Part shown: piece after piece, positions 1 through 42,600 of the stretch
How the letters are laid out: the number at the start of each line of letters is the position of its first letter
Numbering within the stretch: the first letter of the stretch is position 1
The notes under the pieces: model-generated
The model's input: only the letters and a program-made list of their open reading frames with translations
Told to the model about the DNA's origin: nothing
The model's database searches: none
Source: Gadus chalcogrammus
Taxonomy: Eukaryota > Chordata > Actinopteri > Gadiformes > Gadidae
Length of the DNA stretch: 64,000 bases
NCBI RefSeq assembly: GCF_026213295.1
Contig: NC_079423.1
Span: forward strand, 17,680,514 to 17,744,513
Direction: 5' to 3'
Position numbers and translations under genes: made by a program

Positions 1-714
1 TTCTTAGGAAAATACTATAACTCACCCCCCCGCAGAGCCTACAGCTCTTCTAAAGAGTTTACAATCTGATTATGAATTCAAGCACACCCCAGGGTTGACT
101 CCATGAAAATCATTCTTGAGATACCTGTTAGGCGTGTGCGTGTGTAAAGGTGTGTGCATAGACGTGTGTGGGTGTGTCTTACCGGTGCATCCAGCACAAT
201 GATCTGCGTCCGGGAGTAAAACACACACATGCTATGTTAGCATAGCCTAGCCTAGCATGCCTCTACCTGTGATAGCCACTAGCTGTGCTAGCCACTACCT
301 GTTCTGGCTGCTCACTGCGCTAGCTGCTACCTATATTAACCCACATCAATGTGTTCAAATACAGGTTGGACTGACATGTTCTTCCTGTAGTTAATCATTG
401 GTTGTCGCCCCATGTCACTATTCTACTTCGCTGAAAGGTAACACACAAATGGATTTAGCCAATTTTGCAGCAATACCACACCGGGGTCAATAGTCAATAG
501 TAACATCTTTTACCTTATTAGCTTTCAGACAACAGGCAAAAACAACTGAACTATAATTGAAGTCATCCACCCCTCAGTAAAGTAGTGCAAGATTGTTTCG
601 AGAACATCAAGTTCAGGCTTCGAGGCCTAAATGAAGAGATGGTAAAGTGTGTTTGATTAAACATATTTGCGGTCCTGTTTCAGAGAGGGTCAGAGAAGAA
701 CGTTCTTCACTCAC

Positions 715-31989
<31,275 letters not shown>

Positions 31990-32696
31990 GACTGCTCCAG
32001 ACAGACAGACCGCTCCGGGCACTCCTGCAATCACAGCGAGCAATTAACCCCAGGCATGCGGGACGGGGCAGGGCTACCTCACAGCTCGGTCTGAGGTGAT
32101 TAGGGTCGTTTCTGGGGGAATATGGTGATCGACCAGGGATCTGCAGAGGATCCAACGCCTTGTTGCCTCCTCACAACGTGGCTTCTTCTCGCCGTATGTC
32201 TGGCATGTGCGTCCGTCCCACCGGATCACTCATGCATGAGTACAGCAGTATTTATTCAAGGAGCGACTTCACATTCACGGAACAACCCCGCTGCAACACG
32301 TTGTTCACGTCGCCACTTCCCATGTAGCTCTACAGGTCTGCAGCACTGGCCACAAGTAGTTAACTAATGTATATTCACATAGAAAAAAAGTGCATGAAGT
32401 TGTGATTTCATGCAACATGTAACCTGGGCCAATTCGCTAAAGTAGTAAAAAACATTGTGTGACAGCAGGCGTACAGAAATTACACACGAAAAATATTGAA
32501 TAAAGAAATAAAACGCTGTAAATCGGTACAATGTGCATTAGATTGCGTGCAGACTTTAACGCAGCGAGACGCGGTCGACGACCGAGGAACCGCGTTACCT
32601 AAGAAGGGTTAAACCTAACTCAATCCCTGCGCACCGATCTATAAATAAAGTTGCTGTATCGGGAACAAACGCGATAAAAAAAAAAACAAGTTTTAC

Positions 32697-32780
32697 CTTC
32701 AGTTCAACGTCGAATGGCTACACTAACACAAGTTAGTGTCTTCGGGAAGGACACCATTGCAGTCCATGATCGCTGTCGAG
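32697..32780 (-). promoter_or_regulatory. farp2: Probable non-coding first exon of farp2 (5' end approximate)
   Basis: A donor-like CTGAAG|GTAAAA on the minus strand ends a candidate 5' UTR exon about 0.7 kb upstream of the start-codon exon, which itself has a splice acceptor in its 5' UTR. A minus-strand CCAAT box (GCCAATGG, about 32824-32831) lies roughly 50 bp further upstream. No TATA box is evident. The transcription start is not determinable from sequence. Confidence 0.35.
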
Positions 32781-32899
32781 TGGAAACGAGTAGAGACGAC
32801 TGGCTGAGCCGGGTCCTCCTTCCATTGGCTCACACAGCGAGACCTATGGACTAGTCCTGGCCCAGGACAGGAGGCCTGCTGGTGGTCTAGTCCCCTCCT

Positions 32900-35000
32900 C
32901 ACGGCCCTACAGGACTACATGGATTTAGAATACATTGATTTATTTTAAAAGTCTTGATTATTCAACCTAAATGTCACTATATCACAATTGCTATGTTCGA
33001 TTAGACTATATCTGTCTTTAGTGTATCCGGTCTGGATAGAGTGAATATTGGACCAGAGACATCTATTTATGGAAAACTGCTTTTTATACTAAACTTTCCG
33101 AGATCTGCAGAATCAATCAGCACAATTCTACACAAGATGCCAAACTCTTGAATGTTTAGCAGGAAAATACAGTCATAGGACATGCTGACGATTACATAAA
33201 ATGTTTTAATTATCAAGTTAAAGCATTCACTTATATATTCAATTGATACTGATAATTACGTTGGGTCAATATCAATGGACTTTTTGACAGCGGGGCAAAA
33301 AGTTACTTTTGTGATAAACAATGAAGCATTTGTAAAGGAGCTCCCTCTAGTGGACAAAAGGAAGATTGGACATTTTACATTATTTAGGATATTATTTACC
33401 TTTGAACCTTTTACTAGGACTATTAATTAGTTTAGCTCATTTAATCCAAAACGAATTTACTAAGGATTACATACAGGATACATGTCATTAACGATCCGGT
33501 CAGGGTTATTGGTGTCTTGCTCAACGATGACTACAGGTTACCTAGAACCTTTTGAACCAAGAAGCCTTTGACCCAACAACCTTTGACCTGGGGGGTCAGA
33601 CTATCCTGCCTCCATAGTCCTCCACCCTATGAACACTTCACAGCAAAATCGACTTGACACAGAAAAACTACAAGAACTACAAACATGGTTGCTCATCAAC
33701 AACACAGTAATGGCTCCATAAACAGGTCTGTAGTCCCTCGGAACTTCAACGTCCCCACACACATTGTGCAAGACCCTGATGTAGACCAAGTACAGAACAA
33801 TGACAGAGATCCCAGTGAATGTGACTGCTCCTATCCAACAACCACAACCACAACAACATGTCTGCATAACGAAGGGTATTGTCCCAGTGTGGGGGTCCCT
33901 GGGGGGGGGGGGGGGAGGGGTACACCTGGGCTGGCCCCCGGGGCTCCCCCTAGGACGGTCCCTGGTGTTTGTTCCTCGAGGAGGGCCCAACACAGGGGGC
34001 CCCACAGGACCACTATGAATAACACAATATAACATCCTTCCCTTAGGGGACCTCTAGGTGCACAGCAGACAGGCTGCACCGCAACAACAACATTTAAAAA
34101 TAGAGAGTATGTATCAACGTGTACGTAGAAATACAGCACTGGGAGGAGCAGAGGGGACGTATAGACTAGTGGACAGGAGAGCGAGGATGGCTTGGTGTTG
34201 TTGTTATTCGACACTGGGTTCAATGGGTGCAGCCTTACCTGTATCAGCCCTGAGAGGGTTACAGGTGGGGGTGCCCTAAGCCTGCCCGTTGAGGCTGAAC
34301 ATTCGGCCTCAGGACACGAGGCTGAACATCAAGTCGCTTCGGATTAAAGCGTTAATATATGGTAATAACTTTGTGTGTTATATTATATAGTGTTATATAA
34401 GTGTATAACACACATATATTTCTGCTGTATCAAACATTTGTGTAGGGCTGGGATGGGGGGGGAGTATCAATTATTATTTCATTTTAAGTTTAAATATAAT
34501 TATAATAAATCTTTTGGCTATTATTTGGAGAATAGGCCATGCATTTCTGTTTAAAAACAACAAGCATAAGTTGGGATTTGACCCATGTAGCTATCACAGC
34601 TAGCTAAGTTACTTAACAACAAAATGTAATATCACAATATAATTGTATCATGAAGTCATTATCATATTATTATGTAGTAACTACACAACATAATGAGCTT
34701 TATGTAAAGCCCTTTTTCCATCCGTGCTTTTGAAAGATGATTACATTACCATTTTAAACAGCTACACAAAAACACAGTGAAATACGTGCAACAAAAATAA
34801 CCACACGTAAGCAATGAACGGTAGTTATGTGCAGAGTGTCTTCATCTAAAGGTGGCTGTATCCTTAATCATGTCCTGATTAAAAGTGTCTTTATCTTAAA
34901 TCAAGTGCTAATAAAAGGTGTCGATATAATCATGCCCTGATTGAAGGGCATTAGCATTCAATAAGTGTAGCTGTCTGTTGAAGTTGACCTTTCACCCCTC
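32900..35000. other. Spacer between farp2 and hdlbp promoters
   Basis: AT-rich, with a G-run near 33,902-33,915. Apart from the small ORF at 33601-33867 no gene is seen; in particular no septin GTPase motif was found. Confidence 0.5.
33601..33867 (-). CDS. Possible small Cys-rich single-TM protein or exon, unrecognised
   Basis: An 88-codon frame from ATG to TAG begins MQTCCCGCGCW, followed by a strong hydrophobic helix (IGAVTFTGISVIVLYLVYI) and a Cys-rich tail. A splice-acceptor-like stretch (C-run then CAG) lies 29 nt before the ATG. The plus strand is also open over part of it. The CCC-then-helix start loosely recalls LAPTM-type lysosomal membrane proteins, but no further exon was found. 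It may be a chance ORF on a (CAA)n-rich strand. Confidence 0.2.
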   Translation of the reverse strand: MQTCCCGCGCWIGAVTFTGISVIVLYLVYIRVLHNVCGDVEVPRDYRPVYGAITVLLMSNHVCSSCSFSVSSRFCCEVFIGWRTMEAG

Positions 35001-35075
35001 GCCTCTGGCAGGAGGTGGTGGTGGGGGGGTACTTACACACATATACATATACACTAAATATAAGGACACACACAT

Positions 35076-35317
<242 letters not shown>

Positions 35318-35536
35318 AATACTCAATGTTCCCTCTCAGTATAAGGGGACATCAATCAACCCTGTTGTTTTGGTACCCTTACGGATATTATTGATATTAT
35401 TGTCCATTCACGGTAGGATTTATTCTCACAGTAGTTAGATTGTGCAATAATCATTGTCCAGAGAAAGATATTTGGAAGTTTCCTTGGGTGCTGAAATTGT
35501 AACCGGACTCTCCACCGTGTGACGTTAGAGGACATG

Positions 35537-35646
35537 ATTGGTGGACGGCTGCGGTATATATCCGCCAGCCTCCACTTCCACCTTCTCGCCAGTGGAATTT
35601 CATCAGAGCTTCTGCACCTTCAGGGCAGACGAGGAAATCAAAATAA
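35537..35646 (+). promoter_or_regulatory. hdlbp: Candidate hdlbp core promoter and first non-coding exon
   Basis: An inverted CCAAT box (ATTGG, 35538-35542) is followed by TATATA (35555-35560) and then about 80 bp ending in a strong donor, AATAA|GTAAGT at 35647. This places a TSS near 35,585 and a 5' UTR exon of about 60 bp, roughly 3.9 kb upstream of the hdlbp start-codon exon. Assignment to hdlbp is by orientation and position only. Confidence 0.4.
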
Positions 35647-35649
35647 GTA

Positions 35650-36800
35650 AGTACAGCGGGGATCACGCAACACGGCCCCGTGCAAGCGTGTGGCAGGGGG
35701 GCTTTGGGTGAACGTGTGTGTAACGGGGTGCGGAGGGTTGTGGTGCAGGATGCATGTGAAGGGAGCAGTGTGTGTGTGTGTCTTTGAGTGTGTGTGTGTG
35801 TGCTGAGGCCTGGTGTCATGTCTCCCGTTCAGCTGTACTGCCTTATGCCTACGTGGACTTAGCGAGAGCACCGACTGCAGCCCACCGGGGCTCCCCTTCA
35901 CTTGATGCCGCCTGACGGGCTCCGGGTTCGCTCTCCCATTCACTCCCTGCTGATAAAAAGAGGACATACTGTTAATCCCGGGTTCCTCATGCGGGATTAG
36001 AAGTCCAGGGAATGCCCGATCCGGGGTGTTTATGCAGCCTGAAGTTTCCCCAGCGTCCCAGACACTTTAGCTGTGGCCATGGAGTATGTGTGTGTATGCG
36101 TGTCGTTTGTTCACTTGTGTATTTGTATGTGTGTATTGACGCATTTGTGTTGCTTTACAGTGTTGTTAGTTGTTTATTTTGCTTGCATTTTATTTTCCAT
36201 TCTGTGCAGTCCTTTCTGTAGTCTAGAACAGAACAGTTTTGACAAGGTTTTAATAAAAAGGGTTTCGTCCTGGTGCATAATGATAGTTAGTGTAGGTCAG
36301 CAGAATTATTCTCGTATTCTGTATTTTTTATGTGTGTGTGTGTGTGTGTGTGTGTCTGTTTGGTTATCGGGGTGCTACAGCCTGTTAGCTTCACTAGCCC
36401 GCTAGCTGCCGCTAGGCTTTTAGCCACCGCTAGCCTGTTAGCTACAGCTAGCCTGTTAGCTAACCCACCCGGCTACGTGTCACTCTCTTACGTGACACGG
36501 TGGTCAAAGTTTTTAGCCAATTCGCTAACTAGCATTGGCTTGGAAACAGAACGCCCTCTTCGTCTGTACATCTTGGCAAAACATGTTTTAAACAAACATC
36601 CGCCTCAAAGCCCGTTTTAGTAGTGCGATTAAATGACGTCTTGTACAAATAAAGACGTCGTGTATGTGCTGAATTGCACTGGTTAGTCTCTGATAGCTTC
36701 GTCTGCTAACATATTTGTTACTATGGGCATAATGTGCTAACGTTGGCCGTCTATTGCACCCTGTACACTAATCCCTAATCCAGGATTTAGCTCCTGTACA
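35650..36800. other. hdlbp 5' intron, no exon recognised
   Basis: Holds short (GT)n tracts (about 35,770 and 36,330) and a GCTAGC-rich patch (36,385-36,470). Confidence 0.4.
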
Positions 36801-36810
36801 AAGGTTTAGG

Positions 36811-37210
36811 GCCATGATAGTGTAATGGTTAGGGTTCGACTCCCACCCCAAAGGCACTGGGTTCGAATACCACAGTGTTCACAGCCACTAACCTGTAGGC
36901 ATTCTAGAGCAAGAAGCCTATCCCCTTACTATCTCCTAATAGTTCGTCTGAATTCACTGACCTATACCGTGCTCTAAATTACCTGTTTCTATACTACTTC
37001 CCCTACCTGCTCCTTTAATGACAGGTCTCTGTACTGTCTTACCCCTACCTGCTTCTTGATGACCTGTCTCTTTACTGTCTAACCAATACCTGCTCCTTAA
37101 TGACTTGTCTCTGTACTGTCTAACCCCTACATCGTACCTGCTCCTTAATGCCCCATCTCAAAGAAAATGTAATTTGCTTTGGATAAAACGTCTGCTTCAA
37201 TATCTAAATA
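36811..37210 (+). mobile_element. tRNA-derived SINE with LINE-type tail
   Basis: tRNA-like head with A-box region tagtgtaatggttagg and B box gggttcgaatacc (36859-36871), internal 42-48-bp tandem units (37007-37150) and tail TTTGCTTTGGATAAAACGTC. No intact tRNA cloverleaf. Confidence 0.6.
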
Positions 37211-37672
37211 AGGACGCTATTTAGTTAGGTAGAGATCCCAAATGTTTGGAACACTTGGCATAAATCTAATAGTACTTCTCGTCATTACTTGATATTAATA
37301 GTCAGTATCTAACCCAAGATATCCTAGGTCTTTCATGTTGATTGTAACACAACCCTGGTGATGCCAGTTAACCTAATTTCATTCATCCCAGTTTCGAGAC
37401 CGTATTGAAAACATTATGTACTTTTGATTCATGCAAAATGATTCAATTAATTAGGTATAATCAACATATTCCCAGCCTTTGATGGGAATACCCCGAATCG
37501 CTGAGCTGGGAAGAGCCCTTGACATGCTGGATCCTAAAAACACATTTTCTCAGAGGCAATGTCACATGAGAAAACTACTCGTGTGTTTCAACTCTTGTGT
37601 TTGGTCATGTTTGAAGGCACCAACCATGATTTAAAGTGGATGACTTATCTTCCTTTGCTTTTATTTATTCAG

Positions 37673-37723
37673 GCAAAAGCTGGCAGGCTGACAAGCGGAC
37701 AGCTTTACAGGACGGATAATCTG
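37673..37723 (+). other. hdlbp: Candidate hdlbp 5' UTR exon
   Basis: A pyrimidine-rich acceptor (gcttttatttattcag) and donor CTG|GTAACT delimit a 51-bp segment without a start codon. Vigilin genes in other vertebrates have several small non-coding 5' exons; this one is unconfirmed. Confidence 0.3.
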
Positions 37724-38449
37724 GTAACTGACCATTTAGCTGGTAAGTTATAGGCCTTCCACCCAACTCCAATGTCTCTCTTTCTCTCTCTCCTCAAATT
37801 AAATGGCTTGTATTGCTATGGTAATAACATTGGTATTGCCAATACAGATATATAAGTGAGGGAGAGCATGACAACAGTTATTACAATGTTTTCGCTTGCT
37901 TGCTCACTCACTCATTCAATCACTGAAACCTTTTAGAAACCAGGTGGCCACAGCTTCAAAGTCAGCAGTCTTTCAGCTTACTGGGGTTGATGGTTTGAAA
38001 GCCTGAGAAAGCAGGTCTAAGGAACAAGAGGCAGCGGCAGTCGAAAAGCCGATTGAACACCCTCTCCTCTCCTCTCCATGGGCCACACTCGATTTGAATC
38101 AGAAGCTAAACGTCTGCAGTAGAATCTGCATCACAGCCTAATGTATTCTGTTCTGTATTCACTTGGTGAATAGAGTACAGAGTAGGGACCCTGTGGTAAT
38201 CTTACTATTCCAAGCGACTTATAGCCAGGTTGTAGAAGGAGATGGTAGTTGAGACTATTTTACGTCTCCTTGAGATCCGAATTGGCCGACTATTCTAAAT
38301 AAATATACGTGTTCTAGGGTGTGTGAAATCGACCCGCTGTATCCATCTGGGTGGGGGGGTAGGCATTCTTAAGGACTTTAGAGTCACAGGGTGTACAGTT
38401 TTTAAGTAGGTCGTAGCTTAAAATTACCTTGCCATTTCTGTAGTTGATG

Positions 38450-38690
38450 CTGAATGATAAGAGATTTCAATAAAATCAGGTCCTATAACTGATATATCCT
38501 ACAGATACTAGATGCAGGCGAGTCCGAACCTCTTTGTTTACAAGAATCTTAATACGGAGACTCCCCTAACCCTCTCATTCCCGCCCCCAGCCAGCTGAGC
38601 CACGCTGGCTCGCCCCCCACAGCAGCGCCCAGTTAAAGGGGTAGAACACTGTAATTAACCTTTTGGAATTCAGAAGTCTCCCGCAATCTC
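38450..38690. repeat. Diverged dispersed repeat, paired with 42480-42700
   Basis: Both stretches contain tcctataactgatatatc-atacagata, then cctctttgtt-acaa, a C-rich middle and aattctgaa-type end. Family not recognised. Confidence 0.4.
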
Positions 38691-39139
38691 ATTACGAGGG
38701 GTTCAATCTCACACATTGCAGCTTTTACTCCTACTAGTTATACAGTCGTTCTGGGTGGGGGGATTCATTCATTCATCATGGATGAATGAGGTCTATTGAC
38801 TGAACATGGATTCACTCAGGCCTCGCATGAACTATTGAACCACGGGTCAGAGTGACCTTGGGATTATCTAATCAGCCTAACTCTCAAGGCTGCAGGTTGA
38901 CCTGTATTGATAAGCCTGTGTAGGGGTGGGCGGCTTTCCACAGAGAACCACCAAAGACCTGTGGGGAGAAGCCAGGTAATGGAAGGGTAGAAGTAGCAGT
39001 GGGCACACCCATTTGTATCGCCATTTTAGAAGGATTTGATGAGGTCTTGCAGTGGTCCATGCTAGAAGTATCAGCACTCCTATGAAAACGTGGCTTACAG
39101 CACGCTAATGTCTGTGGTAATGGACTCCACAATGCCGAC

Positions 39140-39240
39140 ATGTGAGCCGGATCGTCTAGTGGTTGGTGTGCTTGACCCTCAGGCCAAAGGTTCCGGGTTA
39201 GATTTCTGATGTCCGCAGTTAAGCAGTGGCCATCTTGGAT
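39140..39240 (+). mobile_element. tRNA-like SINE head, diverged
   Basis: Contains GATCGTCTAGTGGTTGGTGT and GGTTCCGGGTTAGATTTC, resembling A and B boxes. A related fragment with GTGCTTGAGGGCC and GGTTCAGGGTTCAATCCCC lies near 43,485-43,530. Confidence 0.4.
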
Positions 39241-39531
39241 CAAGGGTTCTGGCTCCCAACGTCGTGATGCATCTGAAATCAAGGCAATAGACTTTGGAAA
39301 GAGGGTGTGACATTGAGTAGCGTAACGATGAAGCATCCACTCGATGAACTCAAACTATATACCAAGTAGAGCTGATGTGCATAACGGCAATACAATGCAC
39401 TTAACCAAGCAACAAGAACAATATGTGCTATCAGAAGGACATTACTGAATCACTGATGCATTTTAGAGGCGGATTTAAAATCCCCCGTCTGTACCCGTTG
39501 GTCTAATGTTGTTGTTGTTGTGTTTCTGCAG

Positions 39532-39646
39532 GGCACCCTCGGACTCTGTGTTGACGCGATATTCACCATGAGCTCAGTCGCTGTACTCACCCAGGAGCGC
39601 TTCAACGAGCACCGCAGCGGCCTGCTGACGGAGCAGAGCGGCGGAG
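39532..39646 (+). CDS. hdlbp: hdlbp coding exon 1 (ATG at 39568)
   Basis: Acceptor ...gtgtttctgcag, donor GGAG|GTCAGT. 36 nt of 5' UTR precede the ATG; the context ATTCACCATGA has a purine-poor but C-rich Kozak-like upstream. Residues 1-26. Confidence 0.93.
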
Positions 39647-42600
39647 GTCAGTGTCCGCTCCCACACCCCCCTCGTCCGCCCCTCCGTGTTCATATAAATA
39701 ACGCATACAAACCTCATTCCACCACAATTTATTTAAATAACACATCCCTCCTAAGGCCAACTAACTTAATTTAAATAACGCATCCAAACCTCATTCCACC
39801 GAACTTTATTTAACTAACACAAAGGGGGCGGGGCTCCCGGTCCAGGGGGCGGGGCTCCCGGTCCAGGGGGCGGGGCTCCCGGTCCAGGGAGTGATCTCCA
39901 GTGGCTCCCTTCCGGGTTCCTTGAACAACCTACATTTTGACCTGAACTCGAATTTGGAATACTCTCTTAATCCTGCTGTGATTTAAAATCGTATATAAAT
40001 CCAAAACACACTGCAGGTCTCTTCCAGACAGACTGCACTTAGATCCAGCACTCCCCCCCCCCCCCCCCCCCCCCCCTCTCCGAGCACCCTACAGCCTCTC
40101 TCCTCAGTCGCCCACGCACGCTCACTTCCCCACACACGATGATGTGGTGAACCCCGACCTCTGATGCGGCTACGGTTGTCGCTCAAGGACGCTCCAGTCG
40201 GAGAGCGAGCGAGGGAGGGAGGACGAGAGAGAGAGAGAGAGAGGGGGAGCGAGGGTTGTCTGGCAACACTACTGTTGCCAGACAACTTGCCGTTGCACTG
40301 GTGTCGCGGCCTCGTCACCTTGTTGTGCACAGAGCTCTCCTGCCTGAGTTGCCTAGCAGCCTGAGGTGCTATATCACTTCCTGGGTTGCCTAGCAGCAGG
40401 AAGAGCTAGAGCCTCCTGATCTCCCTCGTTGTGCACTGAGCTCTGCTCCTGGGTCGCCTAGCAGCAGCTGGAGCTAGCTCTGCTCCTGTGTTTACCTTAG
40501 CGGGGCCAGGACCTCCATCCTCGTCGTTGTTTACTGAGCTCTCCTGTTTTTGCCCAGCTGCAGGAGGAGCCAGCGGAGAGGAGGAGGCTCTCCCCACCTA
40601 CAAGGATGCCTTCCCCCCGCTGCCCGAGAAGGCGGCCTCCCCCGAAGGCACCCAGGAGACCGCCAACGCCTGGACCTCCAAGCTCCGCCCCCTCAAGTCG
40701 TCCGTCATCACCCAGGTAGGCGATGGATTACTTTGATGAAGTCGTAGCTGTTAAGTTAACCAAAGGGATGCACCTGAGGCTGAGCACAGCGGAACGCTAC
40801 AGTAAGTGTTGCAGAAGTGGTGGTGCGCTCAGACCTCGGGTCAGAGAGGGAGCTCAGAGTAGCCACGCAATCAGAAATGAATGGCGGGCCTTTTCTATTC
40901 GTGGCGGTAGAAGTATGAACCACATGTTTTCTGAGATCCAACAAGGAACTCTTTGATAAGCTAGTACAAGTCTCTAGATTCGCTCCGTTAACATGGAAGC
41001 CGTCAGAAACCAATGTGTAGAACTGTTTAGAGTGCTCAAGAGCATTAGTACCCGGGGACCTGGTGCTCAACAGTGCTCTTGCTCAACCCATGAACTGAGC
41101 ACGTCTACATTTTTCATTATCGTCTTCGGTTCCATCACACCTGACTGAAATCCTGTCTGTCTTGTTGTACTGGACCCGGCCTGGAGGAATACTTTGAAGC
41201 ACTTGTATGCCTACAACAGAACGCCTTGTTTTTTGCCGTGTACTGGCCTGTTTTTACTCTATCATCTTTACATATCAACAGCTTCTAGTAGATCTAAAGC
41301 GACTTACAATGAGTACATTTGTCAGAAGAAAGAGATTCATTATATCGCTGTCAGTACAGTAAGGATGTTCATAGAACCAAGTACTAACAATCACTAGGTT
41401 AACCCATTCCCTGTATAAAACAAAGATAGCTAGGGTAAGATGCTACACAATGCTAAGTACTATTTTTGTTTTTTAAGTGCAAGGACGTGCAACATACATT
41501 AAGCCCGCATTCACACTACCTCCGTCCGGCGACGGATCTCATTGACTTTGCATTGGGCGCTCGCGAAATGCATCGTGGGTCCGTCCGTCCTTTGATCCGT
41601 GGCCTGCGTCGAAAAGTTGAGAAATGTTCAACTTCTCAGGAAGCAACGGATCCGCCTTCAGTCAGATCGCGTCACGCAAATATACGCAAGTGCGCTCTCC
41701 AATGAAATCTCCTTTGTAATACAACCCGGGAAAACGCATGGATACGTCAAAAAGCCCCCATCCGTCGACGGACGCATGTAGCGTGAACGAGGCATCGAGG
41801 GGAAAAAAATGTCTAGGTGAGCTCTGAACGTGCGTGTATCTTACGGATGTCGTCTCCTGCTCCCCACTAGGTGTTCCACGTGCCCCTTGAGGAGCGTAAG
41901 TACAAGGACATGAACCAGTTCGGGGAGGGGGACCAGGCCAAGGTGTGCGTGGACATCATGCACAAGACTGGCGCCCACCTGGAGCTGTCCATGGCCAAGG
42001 ACCAGGGCCTGTCCATCATGGTGTCCGGGAAGCTGGACGCCGTCATGAAGGCCCGCAAGGAGATCGTGTCCCGACTGCAGACTCAGGTCAGTGCCCCTTC
42101 CTTACTGAGCTCTGGTTGTCCCCGTGGGTCAGTTGATTGGCTCCCATCATCCATCTCTCATTGACCCTGTAATTGAGGTGATTGGCCTGTTATTCTACTC
42201 CTATTGGCCTACACCTGATTGGCCCTTTAGGTCAGTTGATTTTCTCTTTATTGTACTGTAGTTTGTTTGAAGTTACAGGGGCATTACTTTTTTCCATGCT
42301 GCCATACTCTCTCACTAAGAGTGTGAACTCCTGGAAAACCATTAGACGATCTTTGTAGAAGACATCCGTGGTTATAAGTCCTCGTGTTTATGAGTCCATC
42401 TCAAACGGAGGGGCTGGTGAGGCCATAATGCGGTCTTTAATGCAGTTGTATGCTTGCCTAGCCCGTAGATTGGACACGATAATGATTTTAATAATGCCAT
42501 TAAAGTCTTATCCTATAACTGATGTATCATACAGATAAAGAGTGCTGGCCAGCCGGTACCTCCTTCTTTGTTGACACAATATTACCGTCGACGCTCCCTG

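Larger units (their letters stand above)
37725..39530. other. hdlbp 5' intron upstream of the start-codon exon
   Basis: Contains the repeats at 38450-38690 and 39140-39240; otherwise no feature recognised. Confidence 0.4.

Noticed and set aside
179..225. Minus-strand segment reading FYSRTQIIVLDAP followed by GTAAGA, considered as the next farp2 PH1 exon
   Set aside because: Resembles the QxIIVAAS strand of PH1, but no acceptor gives a sensible exon and the expected EESEDEW-type start is absent.
36811..36890. tRNA gene
   Set aside because: A and B boxes are present, but no cloverleaf forms and a SINE body and tail follow.
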